Shown here: piece by piece, positions 44,853 through 53,903 of the stretch
Position numbering within the stretch: position 1 is the stretch's first letter
Layout: the number at the start of each line of letters is the position of its first letter
Source: Roseococcus microcysteis
GTDB taxonomy: Bacteria > Pseudomonadota > Alphaproteobacteria > Acetobacterales > Acetobacteraceae
Length of the DNA: 64,000 nt
NCBI RefSeq assembly: GCF_014764365.1
Contig: NZ_CP061718.1
Span: 4,144,011-4,208,010, forward strand
Direction: 5' to 3'
Notes under the pieces: model-generated
Seen by the model: only the letters and a program-made list of their open reading frames with translations
The model's database searches: none
Told to the model about the DNA's origin: nothing
Position numbers and translations under genes: made by a program

Positions 44853-46399
44853 AAAACGCCGGCGGCCTTGTGGCGATCGGTGCGGAACTCGGCCTCGGCC
44901 CAGGTCAGGGTGGTGCGGCATTTGAGGTTGGTGGCCCATGCCAGCAGGCGCTCGCGCATCGCCACGCGCCTGGCCTCATGCGCGGGGTCCTGCCCCAGGT
45001 CGTGGAATTCGTCAGGGTCGGCGCGGAGGTCATAGAGCTGCGGCGGCAGGCCGCTGGTCCAGTGGATGTATTTCCACTCCGCGGTGCGCAGCATGAAGCC
45101 GCGATGCTGGCCGGTGGGCAGACCAAGCCGCCGCCGCGCCGCGCGGAAGGTGATGTCGAGTTCGCTGATCGCCGCCTCGCGCCACTCCGTCGCGGTGCCG
45201 CGCGTGAGGCCGAGCAGGGATCGCCCCTCCAGCACATGCGGCGCCTCGGGCAGGCCCAGCGCGTCGAGGAAGGTGGGCACCAGGTCGATGGCCTCCACGA
45301 AGCGCGTCTCGACGGCGCCGCGCTTGGCGTCGGCCTCGCGTGATGGATCGTAGAGGATCATCGGCACGCGCTGGATGCAGTCGTGGAAGAGTTCCTTCTC
45401 GCCCAGCCAATGGTCGCCCAGATAGTCGCCATGGTCGGAGGTGAAGACGACCAGCGTGTCCTCCCAGCGCCCCATGCGCTCCAGCAAATCCCACACGCGG
45501 CCGAGATGGTCGTCCACCTGGGTGATGAGGCCCATATAGGTGGGGCGCACGGCCGCGATGCAGGCGTCGTTCTGGAAGCTCTGCGCCACCTCCTCCTGCT
45601 GGAATTCGCGCAGGACGGGGTGGGCGTCGTTGCCGCGTTCCGCCGCGTGGCGACGGACGGGCAGCGCGTGTTCGGGCCCATACATCGCGTGATAGGGGGC
45701 GGGGGCGATGTAGGGCCAGTGCGGCTTCACATAGGAAAGATGCAGCACCCACGGCGTATCGCCCTGCGCCGCGATGAAGCGCAGCGCCTGGTCGGTGGTG
45801 TAGGCGGTCTCGCTGTGTTCCTCGCGCACGCGGGCGGGCAGGCGGGCGTGGCGCATCTTCCAGCCGTTGCGGATGCTGCCATCCGTGTCGGTGGCGGCGA
45901 TGACGTAGTCCGTCCAGGGGTCCTGGCTGTCATAGCCCTGGGCGCGCAGCCAATGGGCGTAGGCGGATTGCGTCTCGGCGTGGTGGCCGTCATGGCGGTC
46001 CAGCAGGGTGAACCAGCCCTCGCGCAGCAGCACCGCCAGCTCATCCTGACCGTCGAGCAGCAGGCGCTTCATGCCATGCGCGTCGGGCAGCATGTGGGTC
46101 TTTCCCGCCAAGGCAAGGGTGCGCCCCGCCTCGCGCAGATGCCAGCCCAGCGTGACCTCGCCCACGGAGAGCGGCACGCGGTTGTGGGTGGCGCCGTGGC
46201 TCGCGACATAGCGGCCCGTGTAGAAGCTCATCCGCGAGGGGCCGCAGATGCCCGACTGCACATAGGCCTGGTCGAAGCGCACCCCGCGCGCGGCCAGGCG
46301 GTCCAGGTTGGGCGTGCGCAGATGCGGGTGGCCGGCGCAGCCCAGATGGTCCCAGCGCAGCTGGTCGCACATGATGAAGAGCACGTTCCGCACGGCCAT
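44837..46399 (-). CDS. Sulfatase / phosphonate monoester hydrolase family
   Basis: A 520-residue alkaline phosphatase-superfamily hydrolase. The formylglycine motif CxPxR is CGPSR in SGICGPSRMSFYTGRY. Metal ligands are in MCDQLRWDHLG and VFTSDHGDYLGDHWLGEKE. The length and TSDHGDYLGDH resemble the phosphonate monoester hydrolase branch, which acts on several phosphate and sulfate esters. Activity needs a formylglycine-generating enzyme from elsewhere. ATG at 46399 follows a GGGGGAA ribosome-binding site. No signal peptide, so it is cytoplasmic. Confidence 0.87.
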   Translation of the reverse strand: MAVRNVLFIMCDQLRWDHLGCAGHPHLRTPNLDRLAARGVRFDQAYVQSGICGPSRMSFYTGRYVASHGATHNRVPLSVGEVTLGWHLREAGRTLALAGKTHMLPDAHGMKRLLLDGQDELAVLLREGWFTLLDRHDGHHAETQSAYAHWLRAQGYDSQDPWTDYVIAATDTDGSIRNGWKMRHARLPARVREEHSETAYTTDQALRFIAAQGDTPWVLHLSYVKPHWPYIAPAPYHAMYGPEHALPVRRHAAERGNDAHPVLREFQQEEVAQSFQNDACIAAVRPTYMGLITQVDDHLGRVWDLLERMGRWEDTLVVFTSDHGDYLGDHWLGEKELFHDCIQRVPMILYDPSREADAKRGAVETRFVEAIDLVPTFLDALGLPEAPHVLEGRSLLGLTRGTATEWREAAISELDITFRAARRRLGLPTGQHRGFMLRTAEWKYIHWTSGLPPQLYDLRADPDEFHDLGQDPAHEARRVAMRERLLAWATNLKCRTTLTWAEAEFRTDRHKAAGVFYGEW

Positions 46400-46455
46400 T
46401 GGCGTTCCCCCTGTCCCGTTCCATCCTACCCGCAACGACACAGGAGGAAACGCCC

Positions 46456-47007
46456 ATGCCCCGCTTCACGCCATTGACGGAAGCCACCATGACCACCCGC
46501 CAGCGCGAGGTCGCCGCCAATATCGGCTCGGGCGCGCGGGCCGGCGTGAAGGGGCCTTTCCCCGCCTGGCTGCACAGCCCCGAGATGGCCGAGCGGCTGC
46601 AGAATGTCGGCCGCTTCATGCGCTGGGAAAGCAGCCTGCCGCCGCGCCTCTCCGAACTCGCCATCCTCGTCACCGCGAAGCGCTGGCGCGCGCGCTTCGA
46701 ATGGTATGCCCACCACAAGATGGCGATGGATGGCGGCCTCAGCCCCGCCATCGCGGAGGATGTGCGCCTGGGCCGCACCCCCTCCAACATGGCCGAGGAC
46801 GAGGCCGCCGTCTTCCGCTTCGTCTCCGAGGTGCAGGCCACGGGCGATGTCAGCGACGAGGCCTTCGAGGACGCCAAGCGCCTCTTCGGCGAGAAGGGCT
46901 GCGCCGAACTGCTCGGCATCACCGGCTACTACACCGCCGTCTCCTTCACCCTGAACGTGGACCGCGTGGCCCTGCCCGAGGGCGTGCCCGACCCCTTCCC
47001 GGATTGA
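46456..47007 (+). CDS. Carboxymuconolactone decarboxylase-family protein
   Basis: A 183-residue all-helical AhpD/CMD-fold protein. It has GPFPAWLHSPEMAERLQNVG, LSELAILVTAKRWRARFEW and the histidine pair in YAHHKMAM. There is no CxxC, so it is not a peroxidase of the AhpD kind. Function is open; many relatives are hydrolase or decarboxylase homologues. AGGAGG ahead of the ATG at 46456 sets the start rather than the longer frame from 46399. It diverges from the sulfatase across 56 bases. Confidence 0.8.
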   Translation: MPRFTPLTEATMTTRQREVAANIGSGARAGVKGPFPAWLHSPEMAERLQNVGRFMRWESSLPPRLSELAILVTAKRWRARFEWYAHHKMAMDGGLSPAIAEDVRLGRTPSNMAEDEAAVFRFVSEVQATGDVSDEAFEDAKRLFGEKGCAELLGITGYYTAVSFTLNVDRVALPEGVPDPFPD

Positions 47008-47011
47008 GGGG

Positions 47012-47113
47012 GTGCTCGGCCTCGCCGTCCTGCTGAGCGAGCCTGTCGTCCTGATCCCGCTGCTGATCGTGCTGGCGTGGGTCGCCATCGCCTGGCTGCG
47101 CGACCGGAGCTGA
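47012..47113 (+). CDS. Tiny hydrophobic ORF 1 (33 residues)
   Basis: A GTG-started frame beginning just after the CMD gene stop: about 24 hydrophobic residues containing LLSEPVVLIPLLIVLAWVAI, then a charged tail WLRDRS. It could be a single-pass membrane peptide. It is too short to support by coding statistics and could be chance in GC-rich DNA. Its resemblance to ORF 2 downstream is the main reason to list it. Confidence 0.35.
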   Translation: MLGLAVLLSEPVVLIPLLIVLAWVAIAWLRDRS

Positions 47114-47138
47114 CGTGGGCAGGGGGCATATTGCCCCC

Positions 47139-47252
47139 ATGCTGATCCTCGCCGAACCCCTGAACCTGATCCTGACGGCGCTGGCCCTGCTGGCGCTCGA
47201 TGCCTGGCTGAACCGGAAGCCGCGAATCAGGCCTCCCGCAGCATCTCGATGA
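47139..47252 (+). CDS. Tiny hydrophobic ORF 2 (37 residues)
   Basis: An ATG-started frame with LILAEPLNLILTALALLALD followed by AWLNRKPR. It shares the pattern L-x-EP-x-x-LI...AWL-(R/N)-basic with ORF 1. A hairpin (arms GGGGGCA and TGCCCCC at 47122-47138) covers the region just before the ATG. Its 3' end overlaps the convergent mmsB gene. A small membrane peptide is possible; evidence is weak. Confidence 0.35.
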   Translation: MLILAEPLNLILTALALLALDAWLNRKPRIRPPAASR

Positions 47253-48099
47253 TGCCCGAGAAGTCCCGCAGCGCCCCGCCATCGGCCGCGAAACGCTCAT
47301 AGAGCGTCAGCGCCGCCGCCCCCAGCGGCGTGGCCGCGCCCACGGCGCCGGCCGCCTGCTGCGACAGGCCAAGGTCCTTCAGCATCAGCGCGGTGGCGAA
47401 GCCCGGCGCATAGCCGCGGTTGGCCGGGCTGCCCGGCACAGGCCCCGGCACGGGGCAATAGGTGGTCAGCGACCAGCACTGGCCGGAGGATTTGCTCGCC
47501 ACCTCGAACAGCGCCTCATGGCTGAGGCCCAGCTTCTCGGCGAGGGTGAAGGCCTCGCAGGTGCCGATCATGGAGATGGCCAGCAGCATGTTGTTGCAGA
47601 GCTTGGCCGCCTGGCCCGCGCCCGAGGCGCCGCAATGCACCACGGTCCGGCCCATCGCCTCCAGGATGGGTTTCGCGCGGGCGAAGGCCTCGGCATCGCC
47701 GCCCACCATGAAGGTCAGCGTGCCGTTCTCCGCCCCCATGGTGCCGCCCGAGACGGGGGCGTCCAGCATGGGCCGGCCCGAAGCCACCTCCCGCGCCGTG
47801 GTCACGTCAATGGTGGAGCAGTCGAGCAGCACGGCATCGGGCGGGGCGGCCTCGGCCATGCCGCCCGCGCCGAGCCAGGCCTCGCGCACATGGGTGCCGG
47901 CGGGCAGCATGGTGATGACGAAGCCCGCGCCGCGCGCCGCATCGGCCGCGGATTGCGCGCGGGTGATGCCGGCCTCGGCCGCCGCGTCCATGGCGGCGGC
48001 GCTGAGGTCATAGCCCGCCACCTCATGCCCCGCCCGGACCAGGTTGCGGGCCATGGGCAGGCCCATATTGCCGAGCCCCACGAAGCCGATGCGCGCCAT
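47227..48099 (-). CDS. mmsB: 3-hydroxyisobutyrate dehydrogenase
   Basis: A 290-residue NAD-dependent beta-hydroxyacid dehydrogenase. The Rossmann motif is IGFVGLGNMGLPMARNL, the substrate-binding motif DAPVSGGTMGAENGTL, and the catalytic Lys lies in GAGQAAKLCNNMLLA. The C-terminal CWSLTTYCPVPGPVPGSPAN is the specific 3-hydroxyisobutyrate dehydrogenase signature (valine degradation). It starts 16 bases after the AT-rich SEC-C gene on the same strand. A TATAAG hexamer just upstream could be its own -10 element. Confidence 0.92.
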   Translation of the reverse strand: MARIGFVGLGNMGLPMARNLVRAGHEVAGYDLSAAAMDAAAEAGITRAQSAADAARGAGFVITMLPAGTHVREAWLGAGGMAEAAPPDAVLLDCSTIDVTTAREVASGRPMLDAPVSGGTMGAENGTLTFMVGGDAEAFARAKPILEAMGRTVVHCGASGAGQAAKLCNNMLLAISMIGTCEAFTLAEKLGLSHEALFEVASKSSGQCWSLTTYCPVPGPVPGSPANRGYAPGFATALMLKDLGLSQQAAGAVGAATPLGAAALTLYERFAADGGALRDFSGIIEMLREA

Positions 48100-48115
48100 G
48101 ATGCGGTTCCCCGTC

Positions 48116-49552
48116 TTATATGCAGCAATACTTATATTTCTTGCCCGACCCACAAGGACAGGTAGTATTTCGACCAACCTTATTACGTCGCGCTGATCGT
48201 GGAGCGCTTGACGAAGGAGGAATAAATTCGTTTTCGTGAAACACCTGCATAACTGTCTCGGGCCGAAGTATTTTAAGTTTTTCCTGGTCTAATTTAAGAC
48301 TTTCTATATCCTCTACCGAAAGATCCTCTCTATTTAATGTAATAACTTCTACATCAAAATCTTTAGAAAATTTTGGTGCTGTAAAAATAAAACCAATTGC
48401 CTTTTTCTTATCAGGAAGCCGATCAAGCGCGGAAAACGAAGAGACTTCGAGTAAGCGATGACGAGCTGCAGTAATATCAGAAATAACTCCGACAAAGCCA
48501 TGGATCTGCACAAAAATATAAACAACCTCATCAGTCAATGACGATATCAACGTAATTTTTCGTGTTGGTCCAGCTACCTGCGCAGGAAATTCTTTGAAGG
48601 CTACATTAAGGCGATTTGACAGCATGCGCCTATAAAATCGTGGCTCTTTTGCCATTTGAAAAAGCGGGCTATCGCTCTGATGAAATCGCCCCGCTTTAAA
48701 TTCAGCTAGTGAGATAAAAGAAAATAATTTTTCAATAAATCGATCCCATAAATACGAAGATTGATTGGATTTTTTTGTATTACGATAAATTGCATCTTTG
48801 ACAAATGACTGCCAGAATCCCTCTTCTACCATAAATCCAGTTGCATCGCGGTCTTTTATGAGTACTCTATTATTAGAAATTTTATCAAAAGATCTCATAT
48901 AATAGCCAAGCAAATCCTCCTCTCCACAATAATTAAAATACTCGACCTGAGAAATCGCTCTTTCTTTTTCAATAATATAAGAAATAAAATCACTGATAGT
49001 ATCGAGTTCTCGTAATATAAGTGCAAAATTATGTCCATCTAAAACATGAACCGGATTATTGGAATCCAGCTGAATAACAAAGGGCATGGAGAAATCAATT
49101 TCAGGACTTTTAGAGTAAATTACTGCTAGACTACCATATATATTTTCTGGTCTGTATGCTTTACATGCGTTATGCGCCCCATGAGCCACCAAAATCTTTA
49201 TAAATTTAGCATTTTTTGGCACTATGGCATCTAATGAGGTATGTTTATTACGGTTGAGAAAGATACTTCTACCAGATTTTATATAACGCTCTGCTCCCTC
49301 TAGGCTATCAATTTGGTTATTTATGCATTTTCGTTGCCAGCGCTTCCAATTGAGTTCGTTGGTTTTTTGATCTTCTGTAATTCGTAATACTCTTTCTCTA
49401 TCAAAGAATATGATAATGTATTCGCCAAATACTACGAGTGCATCGCATAATTCTTTTCCGTCATCTCTGGCAGGATTAGGAAAGCACCAAAGGCGCAGGA
49501 AGGAATTGGCGCATAGCTCACTGAGTCGGCCTTCCGTCGGAGTCACAGGCAT
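48116..49552 (-). CDS. AT-rich SEC-C motif protein, probably horizontally acquired
   Basis: A 478-residue protein ending in a zinc-binding SEC-C motif (VGRNTTCPCGSGKKYKYCC). The N-terminal 60 residues contain GKELCDALVVFGEYIIIFFD, a pattern seen in uncharacterised SEC-C proteins and loosely like the D...(D/E)xK core of restriction-type nucleases, though the usual final Lys position reads Arg (DRE). The middle is unassigned. Base composition is strikingly AT-rich (about 35-40% GC by eye) with Ile, Lys, Asn and Phe codons rare elsewhere here. No integrase, tRNA or terminal repeat is visible beside it. It may be a defence gene; that is inference. Confidence 0.8.
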   Translation of the reverse strand: MPVTPTEGRLSELCANSFLRLWCFPNPARDDGKELCDALVVFGEYIIIFFDRERVLRITEDQKTNELNWKRWQRKCINNQIDSLEGAERYIKSGRSIFLNRNKHTSLDAIVPKNAKFIKILVAHGAHNACKAYRPENIYGSLAVIYSKSPEIDFSMPFVIQLDSNNPVHVLDGHNFALILRELDTISDFISYIIEKERAISQVEYFNYCGEEDLLGYYMRSFDKISNNRVLIKDRDATGFMVEEGFWQSFVKDAIYRNTKKSNQSSYLWDRFIEKLFSFISLAEFKAGRFHQSDSPLFQMAKEPRFYRRMLSNRLNVAFKEFPAQVAGPTRKITLISSLTDEVVYIFVQIHGFVGVISDITAARHRLLEVSSFSALDRLPDKKKAIGFIFTAPKFSKDFDVEVITLNREDLSVEDIESLKLDQEKLKILRPETVMQVFHENEFIPPSSSAPRSARRNKVGRNTTCPCGSGKKYKYCCI

Positions 49553-49618
49553 AGCTTCTGCTCGCGTCGTTATGCCCGGGGATGAAGAAGGAAAACGGCC
49601 ATTCCTTCAAGGCTGCTA

Positions 49619-51193
49619 TCAACCCGGCACGATGCCCGGCCTTCCTGCCAGCGTCACCAGATGCGCCCTATCCTCGCGCGGCGCGCCGGGGCGTTCCACA
49701 TAGGGCACGGCGCGGTAGATGGCGCTGAGCTGGTCCGCCCGCACCTCGTGCCGCGTGTAGCCGCGGCGGTTGCTGTGGAAGCGCAGATGGGGGTTGTTCC
49801 GCAGCACCCCCTCGGCGGTGGGCTGGGCCTCGCTGCCATCGCCCTCGCTGCTGATGGAGGTGGTGACGAATTCCACCCCCAGCGCCGGGCCCTCGGGCCT
49901 GCGCTGGATGTCGCCCGCCCAGGCGCGATGCACATCGCCCGTCAGCACCACGGCGTTGCGGCCTTCCAGCATGTCCAGCACGCGGGCGCGGGCGGCGGGG
50001 TAGCCATCCCAGCTGTCCATGCTGATGGGGCCGCCAGGGAAGACCCGCGGCGTGAAGAAGACCTGCTGACCCAGCACCTGCCAGGTGCCGCGCCCCTCGC
50101 GCAGGCCCTCGCGCAGCCATGCCTCCTGCACAGGGCCCAGCATCTGCGCGTCCGGCCGCGCCACCGCCTCGCAGGGGATTCGCGTGCCGTCGCCACAGGG
50201 CTGATCGTCGCGGAAGCGGCGGGTGTCGAGCGCGTGGAAATCCAGCAGGCTGCCGAAGCGCAGGCGGCGGTAGGCCGTGATGTGCTCCGCGCGCGGGCGG
50301 GCGCCGGGGCGGACGGGCGTGTGCTCATACCAGGCCTGGAAGGCGGCGGCGGCGCGCAGCGCGAATTCCTCGGGGGTCACGACCACGTCGCGGAAGCGGC
50401 CCGTTCCGTCGCGCTGGCTTTGCATCGCGGCCCAGTTGTTCTCCACCTCATGGTCGTCATAGGTGGTGATGAAGGGGTGGGCGGCCTGGGCGTCGGCGAG
50501 GTCCGGGTCGGTGCGGTATTGCGCGTGGCGGCTGCGGTATTGGTCGAGCGTGTAGGTCGCCGGGCCGTGGTGGGAGCGCACCACCGGGCCCCAGCCGCCC
50601 TGGCCCGGGCGGCGGCCGGCATGCTCGTAGATGTAGTCGCCATAGTGGAAGACGAAGGCCACATCCTCCTCGCGCGCGGCGTGGTGCCAGGCGGTGAAGT
50701 GGCCGTGCTCGTAGTTCTGGCAGCCGGCGGCCAGGAAGTTCAGCGCGGCGGCCTCGCCGGGCGCGGGGGCGGTGCGGGTGCGGCCCACGCGGCTTTGCTG
50801 GCCCTGGGCGGTGAAGCGGTAGAAATAGGGGCGCCCCGGCCGCAGCCCGCCCGCCTCGACATGCACGGCGTGCGCGGATTCGGGGCGGGCCACGGCCTCG
50901 CCGCGCGCGATGACGCGGCGGAAGCCGTCATCCTCCGCCACCTCCCAGGCCACGGGCACGGCGTCATTTCCCATGCCGCCGCCATCCTCCAGCGGCGCGG
51001 GGGCGAGGCGCGTCCAGAGCACCACCGAATCCGGCCACGGATCGCCCGAGGCGACGCCCAGCGTGAAGAGCGGGCCCGGCGCCTGGGCGCGCAGCGGGCG
51101 CGGGGCGAGGGCCGCCAGCGCCGCAAGCCCCGTGGCCCCGCGCAGCGCCCCGCGCCGCGACAATTCCAGGACATGACGAACCACACTATCCAC
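49619..51193 (-). CDS. phoD: PhoD-family alkaline phosphatase/phosphodiesterase
   Basis: A 524-residue exported metallophosphatase with a twin-arginine signal (ELSRRGALRGATGLAALAALA). An N-terminal fibronectin-like domain precedes the catalytic part. Metal-binding motifs are FHYGDYIYEHAG, TTYDDHEVENNWA and LTGDVHRAWAGD. It releases phosphate from organic esters in the periplasm. GTG at 51193 (or in-frame GTG at 51184) overlaps the DUF599 gene stop by 8 bases. No PhoB box was identified. Confidence 0.92.
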   Translation of the reverse strand: MDSVVRHVLELSRRGALRGATGLAALAALAPRPLRAQAPGPLFTLGVASGDPWPDSVVLWTRLAPAPLEDGGGMGNDAVPVAWEVAEDDGFRRVIARGEAVARPESAHAVHVEAGGLRPGRPYFYRFTAQGQQSRVGRTRTAPAPGEAAALNFLAAGCQNYEHGHFTAWHHAAREEDVAFVFHYGDYIYEHAGRRPGQGGWGPVVRSHHGPATYTLDQYRSRHAQYRTDPDLADAQAAHPFITTYDDHEVENNWAAMQSQRDGTGRFRDVVVTPEEFALRAAAAFQAWYEHTPVRPGARPRAEHITAYRRLRFGSLLDFHALDTRRFRDDQPCGDGTRIPCEAVARPDAQMLGPVQEAWLREGLREGRGTWQVLGQQVFFTPRVFPGGPISMDSWDGYPAARARVLDMLEGRNAVVLTGDVHRAWAGDIQRRPEGPALGVEFVTTSISSEGDGSEAQPTAEGVLRNNPHLRFHSNRRGYTRHEVRADQLSAIYRAVPYVERPGAPREDRAHLVTLAGRPGIVPG

Positions 51194-51866
51194 GCGTCAA
51201 CGCCTCCCGCACCACCGAGCGGAATTCCCGCCGGTGCAGCTCACGTAGCACCAGCAGCGACGCCAGGATCAGGGCCACCGGGTGAAGAATCCATGTCAGC
51301 GCGGCCAGGCCGAAATAATAGGCGCGCAGGCCGGTGTTGAAGTGGCGCGCGGCGCGGTTGGCGACCTCGGCCGCCATGTCGGCCTGGGGCAGGGCGGCGT
51401 CGCCCATGCCGATGCCGCCCACCACGATCGAGCAGTAGTTGAACTGGCGCAGCGCCCAGGTCAGCTCGAAGAAGGCGCGCACGAAGATGAAGACCAGCAG
51501 GAAGATCCGCAGCTCCCAGGCGAAGTCGGTGGCGGGCGGCTGGGCGAAGGGCAGGGCGGAGAGCGCCCGCTGCCCAAGATCGGGCGCGCCCAGCAGCGCC
51601 ACCAGGCCCGCCAGGATGAAGATGGAGGTATTGGCCAGGAAGGAGGTGCTGGCCATCAGGTTGCCGATGATGGCCGTGTCGCTGATGCGGTTGTCGCGCG
51701 TCAGCAGCGCGCGCATCCAGGTGCGGCGGTGCATGTCCATCGCCGCGATGACGGAGCGCGAGCGGATGGAGGGAATGCGGTCCACCACCGCCGAATAGCC
51801 CGTCCAGCAGCCCAGGAAGACCAGCAGGGCCGCGAGGTCGAGCGGGCTGATCGGCCAGCCGGTCAT
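51186..51866 (-). CDS. DUF599 membrane protein
   Basis: A 226-residue protein with four or five membrane helices. SVIAAMDMHRRTWMRALLTRDNRISDTAI and NLMASTSFLANTSIFILAGL after the first helix are the DUF599 signature, and FNYCSIVVGG and RHFNTGLRAYYFGLAAL follow. Function is unknown. It overlaps phoD and lies 7 bases from the isomerase gene, so the three minus-strand genes are probably cotranscribed. Confidence 0.8.
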   Translation of the reverse strand: MTGWPISPLDLAALLVFLGCWTGYSAVVDRIPSIRSRSVIAAMDMHRRTWMRALLTRDNRISDTAIIGNLMASTSFLANTSIFILAGLVALLGAPDLGQRALSALPFAQPPATDFAWELRIFLLVFIFVRAFFELTWALRQFNYCSIVVGGIGMGDAALPQADMAAEVANRAARHFNTGLRAYYFGLAALTWILHPVALILASLLVLRELHRREFRSVVREALTRG

Positions 51867-51873
51867 GCCGGGC

Positions 51874-52476
51874 TCACCCCTGGCCGGCGAGCTTCCGTTC
51901 CACGAAGTCCAGCCGGTCCTGGCCCCAGAAGATCTCGCCCTCGATGACGAAGCTGGGGGCGCCGAAGACGCCGCGCTCCAGCGCCGCCTCGCTGTCCGTG
52001 CGGCGGCGGTCGAGCCATTGCGGGTCCTCGGCCAGCTTCAGCAGGGCGGGGCCGTCCAGCCCCACATCGGCGGCCAGGGTCGCGAAGGTGGCGGGGTCGG
52101 CCGGGTTCACGTCATCGGCCCAGATGGCGCGCATGATGCGGTGCGAGAGCTTGATGGCCGGCACCACGCCCTGCGTCTCGCGCAGCGCGATCACGGCGGC
52201 GGCGATGGGCGGCTCGTTGAAGGGGAAGGAGGAGGGCTGCGGGTTCAGCGGCAGGTTCAGGTGGCGGCTCCAGCGCGCCAGCTCCATCAGCCGGTAGGCC
52301 TGGCGCTGCGGGGCGCGCTTGGGGAGCGGCAAGCCGCCCGAGGCCGGGAAGATCACCCCGAAATCCACGGGGTAGGGCATCACGGTCGCCCCGTGCTTCG
52401 CGCACATCGCCTCGAAGCGCGTGGAGCCGAGATAGGCCCAGGGGGAGTTCAGCGAGTAGTAGTAATCCACATGCAT
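51874..52476 (-). CDS. 2-hydroxychromene-2-carboxylate isomerase family (DsbA-like)
   Basis: A 200-residue DsbA-fold, glutathione-dependent isomerase-like protein. YSLNSPWAYLGSTRF at the N terminus has Ser instead of the redox Cys, as in the naphthalene-pathway isomerase. GVFGAPSFVIEGEIFWGQDRLDFVER at the end is the cis-Pro and C-terminal signature. It probably isomerises or transfers thiols on aromatic or small substrates. No aromatic catabolic genes surround it. Confidence 0.87.
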   Translation of the reverse strand: MHVDYYYSLNSPWAYLGSTRFEAMCAKHGATVMPYPVDFGVIFPASGGLPLPKRAPQRQAYRLMELARWSRHLNLPLNPQPSSFPFNEPPIAAAVIALRETQGVVPAIKLSHRIMRAIWADDVNPADPATFATLAADVGLDGPALLKLAEDPQWLDRRRTDSEAALERGVFGAPSFVIEGEIFWGQDRLDFVERKLAGQG

Positions 52477-52534
52477 CGTGAAGTCCTCCGGGGCCGTTCG
52501 CGCCGGGCAGGTGCCCGGCGCGTCCTGGGCTTGT

Positions 52535-53752
52535 TCAGCCCATCTTCTTCTTCAGGTTCTCGTCCAGCGCGGCCAGGAAGGCCTGGGTGGAGAGGTAGGG
52601 CTGGTCCTTGCCGATGAGGATGGCGAGGTCCTTGGTCATCTGCCCGCCTTCCACGGTCTCGATGCAGACCTGCTCCAGCGCCTCGGCAAAGGCCGTCACG
52701 TCCGGCGTGTTGTCGAACTTGCCGCGATAGGCCAGGCCGCGCGTCCAGGCGAAGATGGAGGCGATGGGGTTCGTGGAGGTCTCACGGCCCTTCTGGTGCT
52801 CGCGGTAATGGCGCGTCACCGTGCCATGCGCGGCTTCCGACTCCACCGTCTGCCCGTCGGGCGACAGCAGCACGGAGGTCATGAGGCCGAGCGAGCCGAA
52901 GCCCTGCGCCACGATGTCCGACTGCACGTCGCCATCGTAGTTCTTGCAGGCCCAGACATAGCCGCCTTCCCACTTCAGGGCGCAGGCCACCATGTCGTCA
53001 ATCAGCCGGTCCTCGTAGGTGATGCCGGCGGCCTTGAACTTGTCGGCGAATTCCGTGTCGAACACCTTGCGGAAGATGTCCTTGAACTCGCCGTCATAGG
53101 CCTTGAGGATCGTGTTCTTGTGGCTGAAATACACGCTGTAGCCGCGCGAGAGGCCGTAGTTCAGGCTGGCGCGGGCGAAGCCCTCGATGCTGGCGCGGGT
53201 GTTGTGCATGCCCATCAGCACGCCGCCGCCGGCGGGGAAGTTGGTCACCTCCATCTCGACCGGCGCGCCGCCATCGGCGGGCGTCCAGGTGAGCGTGGCC
53301 TTGCCGGCGCCGGGGATCTTCGTCTCGGCGGCGCGGTAGATGTCGCCATAGGCATGGCGGCCCACCACGATGGGCTTGGACCAGTGCGGCACCAGGCGCG
53401 GCACGTTCTTGCAGATGATGGGCTCGCGGAAGATCGTGCCGTCGAGGATGTTGCGGATGGTGCCGTTCGGGCTGCGCCACATCTTCTTCAGGCCGAATTC
53501 GGCGACGCGGGCCTCATCCGGGGTGATGGTCGCGCACTTCACGCCCACGCCGTACTGCTTGGTGGCGTTGGCGGCATCCACCGTCACCTGGTCATCGGTC
53601 GCGTCGCGGTGCTGGATGCCGAGGTCGTAGTACTTCAGGTCAATGTCGAGGTAGGGGAGGATCAGGCGGTCCTTGATGAACCCCCAGATGATGCGCGTCA
53701 TCTCGTCCCCGTCCATCTCCACGACGGGGGTTTTCACCTTGATCTTGGCCAT
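52535..53752 (-). CDS. icd: NADP-dependent isocitrate dehydrogenase
   Basis: A 405-residue TCA-cycle enzyme of the eukaryote-like (subfamily II) type common in alphaproteobacteria. It starts [20 protein letters not shown]. The substrate motif [29 protein letters not shown] and the NADP-binding [16 protein letters not shown] are present. It makes 2-oxoglutarate and NADPH. It is monocistronic by spacing (58 bases downstream) and diverges from an SDR gene across about 150 bases. Confidence 0.96.
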   Translation of the reverse strand: MAKIKVKTPVVEMDGDEMTRIIWGFIKDRLILPYLDIDLKYYDLGIQHRDATDDQVTVDAANATKQYGVGVKCATITPDEARVAEFGLKKMWRSPNGTIRNILDGTIFREPIICKNVPRLVPHWSKPIVVGRHAYGDIYRAAETKIPGAGKATLTWTPADGGAPVEMEVTNFPAGGGVLMGMHNTRASIEGFARASLNYGLSRGYSVYFSHKNTILKAYDGEFKDIFRKVFDTEFADKFKAAGITYEDRLIDDMVACALKWEGGYVWACKNYDGDVQSDIVAQGFGSLGLMTSVLLSPDGQTVESEAAHGTVTRHYREHQKGRETSTNPIASIFAWTRGLAYRGKFDNTPDVTAFAEALEQVCIETVEGGQMTKDLAILIGKDQPYLSTQAFLAALDENLKKKMG

Positions 53753-53843
53753 GCGGTCCTTGCCTTTTCTCGACCCCGCCGGCGCGCGCGCCCGCGGGGG
53801 TCCTCAACCGGAGTGTTGCGATGCGGGCCGCACCATCGCACCG

Positions 53844-53873
53844 TGGCCCCCTTGAAACAAGGGATGGGGGCCA
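53844..53873. repeat. Inverted repeat in the icd-SDR divergent region
   Basis: TGGCCCCC and GGGGGCCA form 8-bp outer arms and CCCTT/AAGGG form an inner stem around GAAAC. It lies about 30 bases before the SDR start, so it may act as an operator or an mRNA leader hairpin. Confidence 0.5.
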
Positions 53874-53903
53874 AGCGCCCCCGGCGCGGCAGGGAGGCGG
53901 TGC

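Noticed and set aside
47122..47138. Intrinsic terminator for the CMD gene
   Set aside because: The GGGGGCA/TGCCCCC stem has a 3-base loop but no T tract, and it lies more than 100 bases after the gene.
48349..48531. 60-residue frame inside the SEC-C gene
   Set aside because: It is an out-of-frame piece on the same strand; the long frame with the zinc motif explains the region.
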